Shown: positions 25,232 through 34,937, counted from the first letter of the stretch. The stretch is DNA of 49,343 nt from Labilithrix sp. (GCA_019637105.1 JAHBWF010000043.1:1-49343), one strand, 5' to 3'. The notes: a model not told the origin generated them from the letters alone. Program-made: numbers and translations.

Positions 25232-25948
25232 TCACGGCGGCGGCGGCGTGTACCACGTCGACGGCGCGGGCGCGGGCGCTTCGTCGGAGGCCGGCCGCGC
25301 GCGCGCGGGAGCGTCGTCGGGGACCGGCCGCGCGAACGCGTCGAGCACGATCCGGACGTCGTCGCGGAGGAGCGGCTCGAGCGGCGTGTAGCGGATGTCG
25401 AACGCCTTCCGCGAGAGGACGAAGTCCGTCGCGAAGCGAAATCCGTCGCCCTCGGGCGTGAGCCGTCCGAAAAAGCGGATCCCCTTCTCCACGCCGTGCA
25501 GCGTCGCCGTTCCCTCGACGACGTGCTCCTCCGGCGGCCCGTCGGTCCGGCGGAGCGTCGCGGTCAGCGTGGCCGTCGGGTAGCGGTGCGTCTCGAGGAG
25601 GTAGCTCTTCAGGATCCCGGTGGCGCCCGCCATGGCCATCTCGATCGAGCCCGTGTCGACCGTCGCCGAGATCACCGGCGGCGGCCCGATCTCGATCCGC
25701 GCCCGCCACGAGCCGAACGTCCCTTTGTGCTCACCCGTGAAGACGTCCGCGCCGTAGAGCTCGAAGCGGGAGCGCGACGGATCGACCTCGTAGACGCGCG
25801 CCGTCGGGCGGATCTCGAGCGGGCGGACGGCCGCCGCCGGTCGATCCGCGCCCGCCACCGGCCCGATCGCCGCCCGCTGCGAGGACGCGCGGCCGCAGCC
25901 GAGGAGGACCGCCAGGGCCGTGACGACGAGACGACGCGATGACCTCAT
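25232..25948 (-). CDS. YceI-family lipoprotein
   Basis: An exported YceI-domain protein of 238 residues. The lipobox VLLGC ends at Cys18, so it is probably lipid-anchored, unlike the usual soluble periplasmic YceI. The YceI barrel (about 50-205) shows VYEVDPSRSRFELYGADVF, GTFGSWRARIEIGPP, ISATVDTGSIEMAMAGATG, LETHRYPTATLTATLRR and EGTATLHGVEKGIRFFGRL. The family binds isoprenoid or amphiphilic lipids, often polyprenyl chains, in the barrel. A short Ala/Pro tail ends the protein. AGGAGAG lies about two bases before the ATG at 25948, and that start is preferred over an adjacent upstream GTG. The gene is convergent with pssA. The family call is strong; the ligand is unknown. Confidence 0.88.
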   Translation of the reverse strand: MRSSRRLVVTALAVLLGCGRASSQRAAIGPVAGADRPAAAVRPLEIRPTARVYEVDPSRSRFELYGADVFTGEHKGTFGSWRARIEIGPPPVISATVDTGSIEMAMAGATGILKSYLLETHRYPTATLTATLRRTDGPPEEHVVEGTATLHGVEKGIRFFGRLTPEGDGFRFATDFVLSRKAFDIRYTPLEPLLRDDVRIVLDAFARPVPDDAPARARPASDEAPAPAPSTWYTPPPP

Positions 25949-26039
25949 CACTCTCCTGTGGGCGCCTTCGTGGCCGGACGCGCGCGCTCCATTCGAGGCG
26001 ATCGCCGCTCGTTTTCGAGGGTAAGCTCGTGGACGGCGA

Positions 26040-27869
26040 ATGCTCGACGACCTGTATCACCTGCGGGAGCGCGCGCGGGCCGCGCTCAACCGGGGCGACC
26101 TCGACGAGGCGGCGAACGCCCTCGTCTCGGCGGCCCAGCAGACGCACGTCGCCGAGCACGACTACCTCTCGGTGCTGAGGCCGCTGGTCGAGGTCCTCCT
26201 GCGCCGCAACGACGCGCGGAGCGCGCTGACCGTCCACTGGTACATGGCCTTCTCGGAGCCCGACGGCTGGCGGCGCGCGCTCGCGCTCGCGCCGAACGTC
26301 CCGTCGGTCGATCGCGCGCGCACGCTCGCCGCGAACGACGACATGGCCGGCGCGGCCCGCGAGATGGAGAACGCCGGCCTCGTCGCGGCCGCGGCCATCT
26401 ACCGGGAGAAGGCCGACGACTGGCGCGGCGCGAGGGCGCTCTGGTCGCGGCTCGCGCAGGTGGTCTCGACCGGCGCCGACGCGTATCACGCCGCGCTCGT
26501 CCAGTTCAACCTCGCCCGCTGCGCGAAGAAGTGCGGCGACGACCGGCAGGCGCGCGAGGCGAACGTCGCGGCGGTGCGCCTGCTCGAGGAGGCCGCCGAC
26601 TACTTCGAGAGCGTCGGCCAGCGCGAGCGCGCGTTCGACTGCTTCCAGGTCCTCGTCCAGATCGGGCGCGAGGGCGGGATGTTCGAGGACGTGCTCGAGG
26701 GCTTCGTCAACTGCATCCGCATCCTGCGCGAGGACCACCTCAAATACTTCGCGCTCCAGTACTTCGAGGACGCGCTCAACGCGGCGAAGGAGCGCGGCGA
26801 GCTCTCCGCCGCCGCCACGCTCGCCCGCGAGGCCGCCGAGTACGCGCGCGTGCTCGGCATGGCGAGCGCGTCGTCGCACTACGTCGTCATGCAGGCGGAG
26901 CTCTGGCGCGACGTCGCGCGGCAGCACCTCGAGCGCGGGGCACCCGCGGAGATCGCCGAGAACGCGCTCCTCGCCGCGATCCTCGCCTTCGGTGAGGTCG
27001 GGCACTACGCGCGCGTCGGGTCGCTCTACCAGGAGCTCGCGAAGATGGACCTCGAGGACGCGCGGCGGAAGCACTACGCGCGCGCCGCGAAGCGCTACGA
27101 GGGCGTCCGCGACGAGTCGATCGACACGGCGCCGCTCCCCTCGCACCTGCGCCAGGACAACCATTTCCCGGACGTCTGGCACGACGACCTGCTCGAGTGG
27201 GAGCAGCAGGGCAGCGCCGCCGAGGCGTGCGCCGACGTCCTGCTGAATCGCCGCTGGCCGGACCTCATCCGCCGCAAGGCGATGCTCGCCCGCCTGACCG
27301 CGTTCGCGGTCGAGGGACGTCCCGAGGACGGCAGCGGCCCCGCCACGAACGCGCGCGTCCGCCTCGCCGACCAGCTCGCGCAGCTCCAGCTCTACCCCGT
27401 GCTCTCGCCGCTCGAGAAGCTCTTCGAGCGGCCCGAGCGCGCCGTGAAGATCGGCGTCCTCGCCGCGATGCAGCAGCTCTTCTTCAAGCGGAGCTTCGTC
27501 ACGGTGCGCGCGGGGCTCCGCGACGCCGATCCGGTCGTGGTCGATCACGCCGCCAAGGCGGTCGAGTCGCTGTACTTCCAGCACGCCTTCGATCCGCTCT
27601 CGCGCATCGTCCGCGAGTCGCCGCAGGCGCCGGTGCGCGCGTCCGCCCTGCGCGCGCTCGCGCGCGTCGACACGATGGAGGCCGCCGAGTTCTTGCTCGG
27701 CGTCCTCGAGCACGGCGCGCCGGCGGACCGCTCCGCGGCGCTCGAGGGCCTCAAGCGTTCGCGCGGCGCGCGGTTCATCGAGCTCGCGCGGAGCTCGCTC
27801 CACGCGACGACGCCCGAGGTGCAGGCGGCGCTCCGCGACGTCCTCCGCTCCCGCGGCATCGCCGCCTGA
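26040..27869 (+). CDS. TPR/HEAT helical-repeat protein
   Basis: A 609-residue cytoplasmic protein made almost wholly of helical repeats. The N-terminal two thirds contain TPR-like pairs: REFALNRGDLDEAANALVSA-like opening, SALTVHWYMAFSEPDGWRRA, AAAIYREKADDWRGARALWS, CQVLVQIGREGGMFEDVLEG and YFEDALNAAKERGELSAAAT. The C-terminal 170 residues look like HEAT units: RKAMLARLTAFAVEG, LSPLEKLFERPERAVKIGVL, AVESLYFQHAFDPLSRIVR and ALRALARVDTMEAAEFLLGV. Such mixed repeat proteins usually scaffold complexes. No signal peptide, membrane span or enzyme motif is seen. The ATG at 26040 is the natural start. It is convergent with the cysteine-bearing lipoprotein gene, with only 17 bp between stops. Confidence 0.82.
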   Translation: MLDDLYHLRERARAALNRGDLDEAANALVSAAQQTHVAEHDYLSVLRPLVEVLLRRNDARSALTVHWYMAFSEPDGWRRALALAPNVPSVDRARTLAANDDMAGAAREMENAGLVAAAAIYREKADDWRGARALWSRLAQVVSTGADAYHAALVQFNLARCAKKCGDDRQAREANVAAVRLLEEAADYFESVGQRERAFDCFQVLVQIGREGGMFEDVLEGFVNCIRILREDHLKYFALQYFEDALNAAKERGELSAAATLAREAAEYARVLGMASASSHYVVMQAELWRDVARQHLERGAPAEIAENALLAAILAFGEVGHYARVGSLYQELAKMDLEDARRKHYARAAKRYEGVRDESIDTAPLPSHLRQDNHFPDVWHDDLLEWEQQGSAAEACADVLLNRRWPDLIRRKAMLARLTAFAVEGRPEDGSGPATNARVRLADQLAQLQLYPVLSPLEKLFERPERAVKIGVLAAMQQLFFKRSFVTVRAGLRDADPVVVDHAAKAVESLYFQHAFDPLSRIVRESPQAPVRASALRALARVDTMEAAEFLLGVLEHGAPADRSAALEGLKRSRGARFIELARSSLHATTPEVQAALRDVLRSRGIAA

Positions 27870-27886
27870 CCGCCCGAGCCGGCGCG

Positions 27887-28603
27887 TCACTTGCCGCCGC
27901 AGAGCACGGCGACCACGTCGCCGCTCCCGCGGCAGGTGTTGTTGATGATCTGCGAGTTGTTCCCGCAGGCGGCGAGCGTGCGGTCGAGGCCGCGCTTGCA
28001 GCCTCCTTCGCGCTCGACGAGCCTGCAGTCGGCGAGGCTCTGTCCGTCGCTGCAGACGTTGCAGATCTTCTGGAGGCACCACTCGAGCTCGTGGGCGCCG
28101 TCCCCGCAGGTGTCGGGGGCGCCGGCGCGCGCGTAGCAGTGCCCGAACGAGACGAAGACCCGGCCGTCGTTCGTCTTCACGATCGGCCCCCACTCGTCGT
28201 CGCTCTCCAGCGTGAAGACGCAGGCGGCGCAGGCGGCGTTCTGGGCCTCCATCGCCGCCTTCTGCGACTCGAAGGTCTGGCCTTCGTGCGTGACGAACGT
28301 CGTGAGGTCGGACGGCGTGCAGGGCTTGGCGCGTGGTGCGGGGGATTTCCAGGGCGGATAGTACGCGGGGGCGGGCGCCGGACACGTCGTGCTCGCCAGC
28401 TCCGGGGCGTCGGGCCCGGCCTCCACGACGGGCTGCTCGACCACCTCGGCGTCGCGCGGCGCGGCGTCGGGCGTCGAGGGCTCCGCCTCGGCCGGCGCGG
28501 CGTCGGCGCCGACCCGCTCGAAGTCGTCGAACCCCACGATCGCGTTGCACGCCGCGAACGCGAGCGCGGAGAGCGAGACGCAGAGGAGGCGCCGCAGGAC
28601 CAT
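27887..28603 (-). CDS. Cysteine-containing lipoprotein, function unknown
   Basis: A 238-residue lipoprotein. The lipobox LAFAAC ends at Cys19 and is followed by NAIVGFDDF, a start seen in many myxobacterial lipoproteins. Residues about 30-75 are an Asp/Ala/Pro/Glu-rich linker. The C-terminal 150 residues have about 14 cysteines (NAACAACVF, FGHCYARAGAPDTCGDG, WCLQKICNVCSDG, LAACGNNSQ, NTCRGSG), suggesting several disulfides. The second half contains CxxC and CNVC pairs. I recognise no family; a structural or binding role outside the membrane is plausible. TAAGAT lies nine bases before the ATG at 28603. It is divergent from the A2M-like gene across 148 bp. Confidence 0.8.
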   Translation of the reverse strand: MVLRRLLCVSLSALAFAACNAIVGFDDFERVGADAAPAEAEPSTPDAAPRDAEVVEQPVVEAGPDAPELASTTCPAPAPAYYPPWKSPAPRAKPCTPSDLTTFVTHEGQTFESQKAAMEAQNAACAACVFTLESDDEWGPIVKTNDGRVFVSFGHCYARAGAPDTCGDGAHELEWCLQKICNVCSDGQSLADCRLVEREGGCKRGLDRTLAACGNNSQIINNTCRGSGDVVAVLCGGK

Positions 28604-28751
28604 CGGCCCCTCATCTTAGCCTACGCCGCGCTCCGACGCGGCAGCTCCCCCGTTCGAGGCGCCTTCGCGCCGGGCGTCACGGAAGATTCTCGTCCGGGCG
28701 TTACGTACACGCCGCGGGAACCTGCGCGGCGCGGGCCTGTCGATCGCGGTC

Positions 28752-31700
28752 GTGCAGCGTCCCCGCGCCGGCGCGCCTCGTCGCGCGCTCTTCCTCTTCG
28801 TCCTCGCGACGCTCCTCTCGGTCGGTCACTCGCGGGCGCTGCCGCCGGATCCGGCGGCGCGCGGGCTCGATCTGTTCATCCACGGCGCGACCGACGCCGC
28901 GCCCGGCGGGACGATCGCGCTGACGGTCGAGGCCTTCGGCTTCGCGACCGTGACCGACGCGCGGCCGCTGGCGGGCGCGATCGTCGAGGCCGGCTGGGAT
29001 CCGGAGTCGCTCGACGGCGACGCGCCTCCGCCCACCGTCACCGCGAAGACCGATCCCGACGGGCGCGCGCGGCTCGCGGTCGTCGTCCCGCCGGGACCTC
29101 CGGCCTCCCTCTCCCTCCTCGTCGGCGCGAGGCACGGGGGCCACGCGCGCACGCACGCGGTGCCGATCGCGCGGGGCCCCTCCGCGACCGTCGAGCTCCA
29201 CGTCGCCGACGCGCGGGTCGTCCCGACGAGCACCATCTCCGCCTGGGCGCGCGTCTCCTCGGCCTCGGGGGAGCCGCTCGCGGGCGCGCCGCTCGTCGTC
29301 TCGCTCCTCGAGGGCGGCGTCGCGCGCCACGAGGCGCGGCTCGTCAGCGACCGCGGCGGGATCGCGATGGCGCGGGTGCCGATCCCGCGCGTCGACGAGC
29401 CCGTCTGGCGATGGACCTTGCGGGTCGAGGCCGCCGGGAGCGGCTCGGGCGCGGCGGAGATCGACCTCGAGCCGCGCGAAGAGACGCCCGGCACGCCGAC
29501 GCTCGAGGCGCAGTGGCTCCCGGCGCGCGCGCCCGGGCAGACGGACACGCGCCGCGGCGGAGTCCTCGCGGGCGAGCGCGTCGAGTATTCGCTCCGGCTC
29601 CGCGACGCGACCGGCCAGCCTCTCGTCGATCATCCGCTGCGCTGGTGGATCGGCGCGCGCGGCACGAACCCGCCGTCGACCGACGACGAGTGGCGGAGCC
29701 GCGGCGCGGCGGCGAAGACCGACGGCGCCGGCGCCGTCCGCGGGGCGCGCGACGCGCCGACGCTCGTGAAATCCACCGGCACCGCGCTCTTGCTCGTGGC
29801 GGAGGCCGTCGTCGAGGGACACGCGCTCGCGGTCCGCCGGGAGATCGCCGTCGGCGCGCCGGCGGCCAGCGCCGAGCTGCGCCCCGAGGCCGGCGCGGTC
29901 GTGCCCGGGCTCACCCAGCGCGTGGGCCTGCGCGTGCGGGACGGCCGCGGCGAGGGCGTCGCCGGGCGCTTCAAGGTCACCGGCGACGGCCTCGCCGCGT
30001 CCGTCACGACGGACGCGGACGGCGAAGGCGAGATCACGTGGGACGCGCCGAGCGGCGTCGGCGCCACGCGCAGCGTCGGCCCGTGCGCGGGCGGAGTCGC
30101 GGCGGCGATCGCGATCACGCCGGAGAGCCCGCCCGTGGCGGGCGCGCTCGACCGCGACGGCTTCGTCCTCTGCGTCCCGATCGACCGCGACGCCGAGGGC
30201 ATCGTGCGCGTCGAGCCGACGGTCGCGCGACCGGGAGACAGGGTCCGCGTCACGGTCCATCGGACGCGCTCGGACCGGCGCTCGTGGAGCGCGGTGATGC
30301 GCTCCGCGAAGCGATCGCAGGCGATCGCCGCCTGGCTCGAGGGGCGCGCCGACGGGACCGCCGCCGGCGAGATGCTCCTGCCCCCCGACGCCGGCGCCGG
30401 CGTCTGGACGGTCTCGGCGGCGGAGCCCGAGGGGGCGCGCGGCGCTCGAGTCGCCTCGGCCTCGATCCTCGTCGTCCCGAGGATCGCGCCGCTCCTCACG
30501 GCCAGGCGCGTCGGCGGGCGGGCCGCTCCGGGCGGGGCGATCGAGGTCGAGGCGGAGCTCTCCGACGGCCACGGGCGCGGCCTGCCCGGCGCCGTCTCGG
30601 CGGTCGTCGTCGACGCGTTCGGCGGAGGCGACGCCGACGTCCGGAGGCTCGACACGCGCGCGACACTCTGCGGCGCGCTCGGCGTCGACGCCGCGCGCTG
30701 CGCCGCGACGCTCGAAGGCGATCCGCGCACCGAGGCGCTCCGGCGCGCCCTGCTCTCGCGGCTGCCGCCGGCCGTCGTCGCGCCGGTGAACGATCCGGGC
30801 GAGCGCGCCTCGACGGAGCTGAAGAGGGCGTTCGCCGAGGTCCTCCGATCGCTCGAGGGCGCCGTCTTCGAGGCGACGAAGTCGCCGCAGACGCTCATCG
30901 ACGTGCGGCGCAAGGAGAAGGGCCGCTGGGTCTTCAACCCGGAGATGTTCACGCTCGTCACCGACGCCATGGACGAGCCGCCGCGGACGCCCGGCGGCGA
31001 GGCGCTGACGCTCGCCGATCTGTCCGCGGTCGATCCGCAGGTGACGTTCGACAACGTCGCGCGCCGGGTGACGCGCCTCAAGCTGTTCCGCGTCCTGGCG
31101 GCCGTCCGGGCCGAGCGCTCGAGCCGCGCGCTCGATCCCGACGAGCCCATGTTCAAGGATCCGAACGCGCTCGTCCGCCGCCTCGTGAGGAGCGGCGCCC
31201 TCGGCGAAGACGCGCTCCTCGATCCGTGGGGCGGCACGATCCAGTTCGTCCGGTCCGCCGCGCCGCCGGCGCCCTTCCTCTCCGTCGCGCGCGGCTTCGA
31301 GCTGCGAGCCCCGGGCCCCGACGGGATCGTCGGCACGGCCGACGACGTCCGCGATCCGTTCGCGCGCGTCCTCCGCTCGCGGTCCCCCTACGCGGACGCC
31401 GTCGAGGAGGACCGGCTCGTCGACGCGAAGTGGGACATGGTCGTGAGCGAGGAGACGGTGCGCGCCTGGCGCGAGCTCTTCGAGGAGCTGACCGGGACGG
31501 AGCTCGGCTCCGGCGGGCTCGGCCTCGAGGGCTTCGGCGAAGGCGCCGGCGGACGCGGCGAAGGCATCGGCCTCGGCAGCGTCGGGACGATCGGCCACGG
31601 CCGCGGGACCGCGGGCGTCGCGACGGGCGACGCGTTCTGGACCGCGCCGGTCCGGACCGACGACGCGGGGCGCGTGAAGATCACGATCCCGCTCGGAGAC

Positions 31701-33536
31701 GTCGAGACCACGTGGCGGCTCGCCTTCGTCGGCGTCCCCGACGGGCTCGCGCCGGCGTCGACCACGCTCGACGTGCCGAGCGAGATCGCCCTCTCGGCGC
31801 GCGTCGACGCCGGCGCGCGCTGGATCGCCGGCGACGTCGTCGAGACGGACATCACCGTCCGCAACCGCACGAGCGCCGCGGTCCGAGCCACGGTGAGCGC
31901 CGCCGCCGAAGGCGCGATCGAGCTCGATCCGAAGGCGGCGCCGGCGACCGTCGACGTCCCGGCGCACGGCGCGCGCCGGGTGCGCGCCCGCGTGACGGCC
32001 AAGCGCGTCGGGCGAGCCGCGCTCGTCGTCACGACGCGGGCCCCCGGGCTCCCCGACGACGTGCTCCGACACACCTGGGAGGTCGCGCCTCCCGGCGAGC
32101 GGCGCGCGCTCACGCAGACGGCGTGGGTCGACGGCGAGCGCGAGCTCGGCGTGTCGCTCGACCACGGCTACTCGATCGTCGACGCGCCGCGCCTCGTGCT
32201 CGAGCGCGGCTACGACGACGCGATCGCGGCGGCGCTCGACTCGCTCGAGCCCGAGCGTCAGACCTCGACGCTCGCGCTGGTCGACGCGCTCGAAGCGTCG
32301 ACGCGGATCGAGCGCTGGGCGACGCAGCGGAGCACGCCTCGCCACCGGGCGCTCGCCGCCATCGCCAAGGGGATCGCCGAGCGCTCGCTCGGCCGCTTCG
32401 AGGCGTACGCGAAGCTCGACGAGGCGGCGCGCGGCGCGGACGCGCCCGGCGCCTGGACGCTCCGTGAGCGCGTGCACGCGCTCACGAAGCGCCTGCGCCG
32501 CGGGCCGGTAGGACGCGCCGCGGCGGAGAGCGACGGCGGGCTGTGCCCCCCGCCCGCGGAGGCCGCGCTCGACGCCGAGCCCGCGCCGGCGCCCTCGCCG
32601 CTCCCCTGCTGGGGCGCCTACGTGTCGAACGCCGCGAGGGAGCTCGAGACCAGCCGCGATCCCGCGGCGCTCGCGAGCGCCGTCCTCGCGCTCGCCGAGC
32701 GCCCGCACCGCGCGACGGCGGCGAAGCAGCTCGTCGAGCGGCTCCGTCGCCTCGCCAGGCTCCAGCCCACCGGCGACGTCGACGTCCCCGGCGACCGTAC
32801 GCGCGCGGCGTACGCGCTCGTCTACGCCGCGCTGCTGCGCGCCCAGAAGCTCGGCGACTCGAGCGCCTCGCAGGACGCGCTCTTCGGCAAGCTCGCCGCG
32901 CTGCGCGACGTGACGGGCGGCTACGGCTCGTCGTCGGCGACGCTCGGCGTCGTGCGCGCGCTCCTCGCGTCGCGGCTCGAGGGTCACGGCGCGACGCGCG
33001 CCCGCGTCCGCGTCGCCCGACCGGGCCAGGGCGTCCTCGACCGCCGCGTCGACGTCCCCGCGAACGGCTTCGTCGACGTCGCCCTGCCCGCCGGCGCGCT
33101 CGACGTGCGGATCGAGACCGAGGGCCCCGGCCTCGTCGCGCGGCTCGAGCGGCCGGTGCTGCGCGCGTGGACGCACCCCCCTCCTCCGCAGCAGAGCCCC
33201 GTGAACGTCGCGATCGTCTGGCCCGCCGAGGCGCGCGCCGGCGGCACCGGGACGCTCCGCGTGATGCTCCGCCAGGACAGCGAGGACGCGAGGGAGGTCG
33301 ACGTCCGGGTGCCGCTGCCGCCGGGCGTGAAGCTCGCCGCGCCGACGAACGGCGTCCGCGAGATCCAGGGCGTCCTCGGCATCCGCGAGAGCGTCGCGCA
33401 GACGGGCGCGGTCGTCGAGGTGCCGCTCCGCTTCGGCCTCGCCGGAAAGCTCACGGTCCCGGAGGCCTACGCGCGGCTCACCCGCCAGGCGAGCGCGCCG
33501 GCGACGGCCCCCGCGCGCACGCTCGTCGTACGCTGA
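28752..33536 (+). CDS. Alpha-2-macroglobulin-like giant protein, no thioester
   Basis: A 1594-residue exported protein. After a signal sequence (RRALFLFVLATLLSVGHSRA, about 10-29) come many beta-sandwich macroglobulin (MG) units. The hallmark of the A2M domain is clear at about 966-1010: FWTAPVRTDDAGRVKITIPL, then DVETTWRLAFVGVPDG. No CxEQ thioester is present; the corresponding region (about 1130-1200) reads LDHGYSIVDAP and SLEPERQTST. A Gly-rich stretch (GGLGLEGFGEGAGGRGEGIG, about 920-945) precedes the A2M domain, and before it is an unusual insert around 775-865 with LDPWGGTIQF (about 824) and APGPDGIVGTADDVRDP (about 855), like the C-terminus of type II secretion pseudopilins (GspG). The start is a GTG at 28752. 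No penicillin-binding protein 1C gene is adjacent, unlike in E. coli. It could act as a protease trap or envelope scaffold; only the family is secure. Confidence 0.9.
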   Translation: MQRPRAGAPRRALFLFVLATLLSVGHSRALPPDPAARGLDLFIHGATDAAPGGTIALTVEAFGFATVTDARPLAGAIVEAGWDPESLDGDAPPPTVTAKTDPDGRARLAVVVPPGPPASLSLLVGARHGGHARTHAVPIARGPSATVELHVADARVVPTSTISAWARVSSASGEPLAGAPLVVSLLEGGVARHEARLVSDRGGIAMARVPIPRVDEPVWRWTLRVEAAGSGSGAAEIDLEPREETPGTPTLEAQWLPARAPGQTDTRRGGVLAGERVEYSLRLRDATGQPLVDHPLRWWIGARGTNPPSTDDEWRSRGAAAKTDGAGAVRGARDAPTLVKSTGTALLLVAEAVVEGHALAVRREIAVGAPAASAELRPEAGAVVPGLTQRVGLRVRDGRGEGVAGRFKVTGDGLAASVTTDADGEGEITWDAPSGVGATRSVGPCAGGVAAAIAITPESPPVAGALDRDGFVLCVPIDRDAEGIVRVEPTVARPGDRVRVTVHRTRSDRRSWSAVMRSAKRSQAIAAWLEGRADGTAAGEMLLPPDAGAGVWTVSAAEPEGARGARVASASILVVPRIAPLLTARRVGGRAAPGGAIEVEAELSDGHGRGLPGAVSAVVVDAFGGGDADVRRLDTRATLCGALGVDAARCAATLEGDPRTEALRRALLSRLPPAVVAPVNDPGERASTELKRAFAEVLRSLEGAVFEATKSPQTLIDVRRKEKGRWVFNPEMFTLVTDAMDEPPRTPGGEALTLADLSAVDPQVTFDNVARRVTRLKLFRVLAAVRAERSSRALDPDEPMFKDPNALVRRLVRSGALGEDALLDPWGGTIQFVRSAAPPAPFLSVARGFELRAPGPDGIVGTADDVRDPFARVLRSRSPYADAVEEDRLVDAKWDMVVSEETVRAWRELFEELTGTELGSGGLGLEGFGEGAGGRGEGIGLGSVGTIGHGRGTAGVATGDAFWTAPVRTDDAGRVKITIPLGDVETTWRLAFVGVPDGLAPASTTLDVPSEIALSARVDAGARWIAGDVVETDITVRNRTSAAVRATVSAAAEGAIELDPKAAPATVDVPAHGARRVRARVTAKRVGRAALVVTTRAPGLPDDVLRHTWEVAPPGERRALTQTAWVDGERELGVSLDHGYSIVDAPRLVLERGYDDAIAAALDSLEPERQTSTLALVDALEASTRIERWATQRSTPRHRALAAIAKGIAERSLGRFEAYAKLDEAARGADAPGAWTLRERVHALTKRLRRGPVGRAAAESDGGLCPPPAEAALDAEPAPAPSPLPCWGAYVSNAARELETSRDPAALASAVLALAERPHRATAAKQLVERLRRLARLQPTGDVDVPGDRTRAAYALVYAALLRAQKLGDSSASQDALFGKLAALRDVTGGYGSSSATLGVVRALLASRLEGHGATRARVRVARPGQGVLDRRVDVPANGFVDVALPAGALDVRIETEGPGLVARLERPVLRAWTHPPPPQQSPVNVAIVWPAEARAGGTGTLRVMLRQDSEDAREVDVRVPLPPGVKLAAPTNGVREIQGVLGIRESVAQTGAVVEVPLRFGLAGKLTVPEAYARLTRQASAPATAPARTLVVR

Positions 33537-33673
33537 CGCGCGCGGGCGGGGCTCGCCCGTGCGCGAGGACGGCCGCCTCGCGGCTCCGGATGTACGCGAC
33601 GCGCCCACCGTTCGCGCGCGGCCGGGCGCGGGCGGCGTCCCGACGAGGACGTTGTGCTCGCAGACGTTGGCGT

Positions 33674-33679
33674 TACGAT
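33674..33679 (+). promoter_or_regulatory. Candidate promoter of the 33.7-kb lipoprotein gene
   Basis: TACGAT ends seven bases before the GTG at 33687, with TTGTGC (33652-33657) 16 bases upstream of it as a possible -35. It supports 33687 over an in-frame GTG at 33654 and a leaderless transcript. Confidence 0.4.
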
Positions 33680-33686
33680 CGCGGAC

Positions 33687-34937
33687 GTGTTGCGCCTCGC
33701 AGCGGTCACGGGGACGATGCTGCTCCTGTCGAGCTGCTCGCTGCTGCTCGCCGGCGACCTCGAGCAGGACGCGGCGGCGAGAGGCGGCGACGGCGGACCG
33801 TCGCCGGTCGACGCCGGCGGACGAGACGACGCCGCGCCCGCGGACTCCGGAGACGAGACGAACGACGCCGCCTCCAAGACGGGGCATCGGCCGCGCGGCG
33901 CGCTCGTCGCGCAGGTCGACTCCGGCAGGATCGCCGCCTCCGTCGAAGGGTTCTTCCGGCTCGAGTTCGAAGCGGGACGGAGCTGGAAGCCGACGCAGCT
34001 GTTCGACCTCGGCTTGCCCGCCGACACCAAGCCGCTCCTCGCGTCGACGCTGTTCGAGCCGTTCTCGGCGACCATCGAGGGACAGCTCGTCGCGACCTCG
34101 ACCGACGAGGACTACGGCTACTACGAGCTCGTCGACGCCACCCCCGCGCGCGTCACCTTCACGACGTGGGCGCACCACTACCTGCCGTCGGGCGCGGACG
34201 CGAAGATCTGGTCTCACTGGTGCATCTACGCGTCGGGCCGCGTCGTCGCCCGCACGGAGGTCAGCAACACGGGCACGGCCGATCTCTCGCTCCCGGCGAA
34301 CTGGCAGCACTCGTCGTCGTCGGTCGACGCGGCGCGGAAGTGGAACGTCGTCGAGGCCGCGGACGCGCGGAGCGCCACCTTCTACCTCGAAGCCCCCTCC
34401 GGCCTCGGCGTGACGACGCTGCTCCAGGACACGCCGGCCACGCTGAGGTCGAGCTCGGCGGTCGAGCGGCACTGGATCGACGCGGCGCGCACGCTCGCGC
34501 CCGGCGGCAACCTCACGCGGGTGAACGAGCTCCACTTCGGGGTGACGGCCGACGAGGCGCTCGCGCGCGTCGGAGACGCGCAACGCCCCGGGCTCGACGT
34601 GCTCTCCAACATGAGCGCCGTCGATCTCGGGTACGACATCGGCAAGGCCGCCTACCGCCTGCGCGTCCTGCCGACCGGGCCGGCCACCATGCGCTTCTCG
34701 CTGGACGCGCAGACGCCGCGCGCGTACCCCGCCTTCGAGATCGACGACCTCGACGCTCCGAACGGCTGGCTCGTCGAGCTCGACGGGCAGACCGTCGCGT
34801 CGTCGAGCGCGCCGGTCACGGCGCTCGGCGCGGCGCGCTACTCGCTCGCGGACAGGAAGCTCATCTTCGTCTACTTCGACACCATCGCCGCCGGCGCGCC
34901 GGCCGCGAAGCGGAGCTTCCGCCTCGAGCGGCTCTGA
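33687..34937 (+). CDS. Lipoprotein with beta-rich domain, function unknown
   Basis: A 416-residue lipoprotein. With the GTG at 33687 the protein starts VLRLAAVTGTMLLLSSC and the lipobox ends at Cys17. An Asp/Gly/Ala-rich linker (about 25-65) follows, as in the two other lipoproteins here. The remainder is beta-rich: GRIAASVEGFFRLEFEAGR, FSATIEGQLVATSTDEDYGY, VTFTTWAHHYLPSG, IWSHWCIYASGRVVARTEVS and NTGTADLSLPANWQHSSSSV. Later parts are VERHWIDAARTLAPGGN and FEIDDLDAPNGWLVELDG. The pattern suggests a jelly-roll or carbohydrate-binding-like sandwich but no named family was recognised. The last strands RKLIFVYFDTIAAGAP end the fold. It follows the A2M-like gene on the same strand and converges with the epimerase gene. 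Secretion is likely; function is unknown. Confidence 0.82.
   Translation: MLRLAAVTGTMLLLSSCSLLLAGDLEQDAAARGGDGGPSPVDAGGRDDAAPADSGDETNDAASKTGHRPRGALVAQVDSGRIAASVEGFFRLEFEAGRSWKPTQLFDLGLPADTKPLLASTLFEPFSATIEGQLVATSTDEDYGYYELVDATPARVTFTTWAHHYLPSGADAKIWSHWCIYASGRVVARTEVSNTGTADLSLPANWQHSSSSVDAARKWNVVEAADARSATFYLEAPSGLGVTTLLQDTPATLRSSSAVERHWIDAARTLAPGGNLTRVNELHFGVTADEALARVGDAQRPGLDVLSNMSAVDLGYDIGKAAYRLRVLPTGPATMRFSLDAQTPRAYPAFEIDDLDAPNGWLVELDGQTVASSSAPVTALGAARYSLADRKLIFVYFDTIAAGAPAAKRSFRLERL

Noticed and set aside
27197-32467. A plus-strand frame of 1756 codons overlapping the TPR and A2M genes in another frame
   Set aside because: Arg-rich composition without motifs; overlapping genes in the other frame are secure.
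28701-34583. A minus-strand open frame of nearly 2000 codons opposite the A2M-like and lipoprotein genes
   Set aside because: It is Arg/Asp/Ala-rich with no domain, and lies exactly opposite plus-strand frames with clear signal peptides and the A2M motif. It is a shadow of GC-rich codon use.
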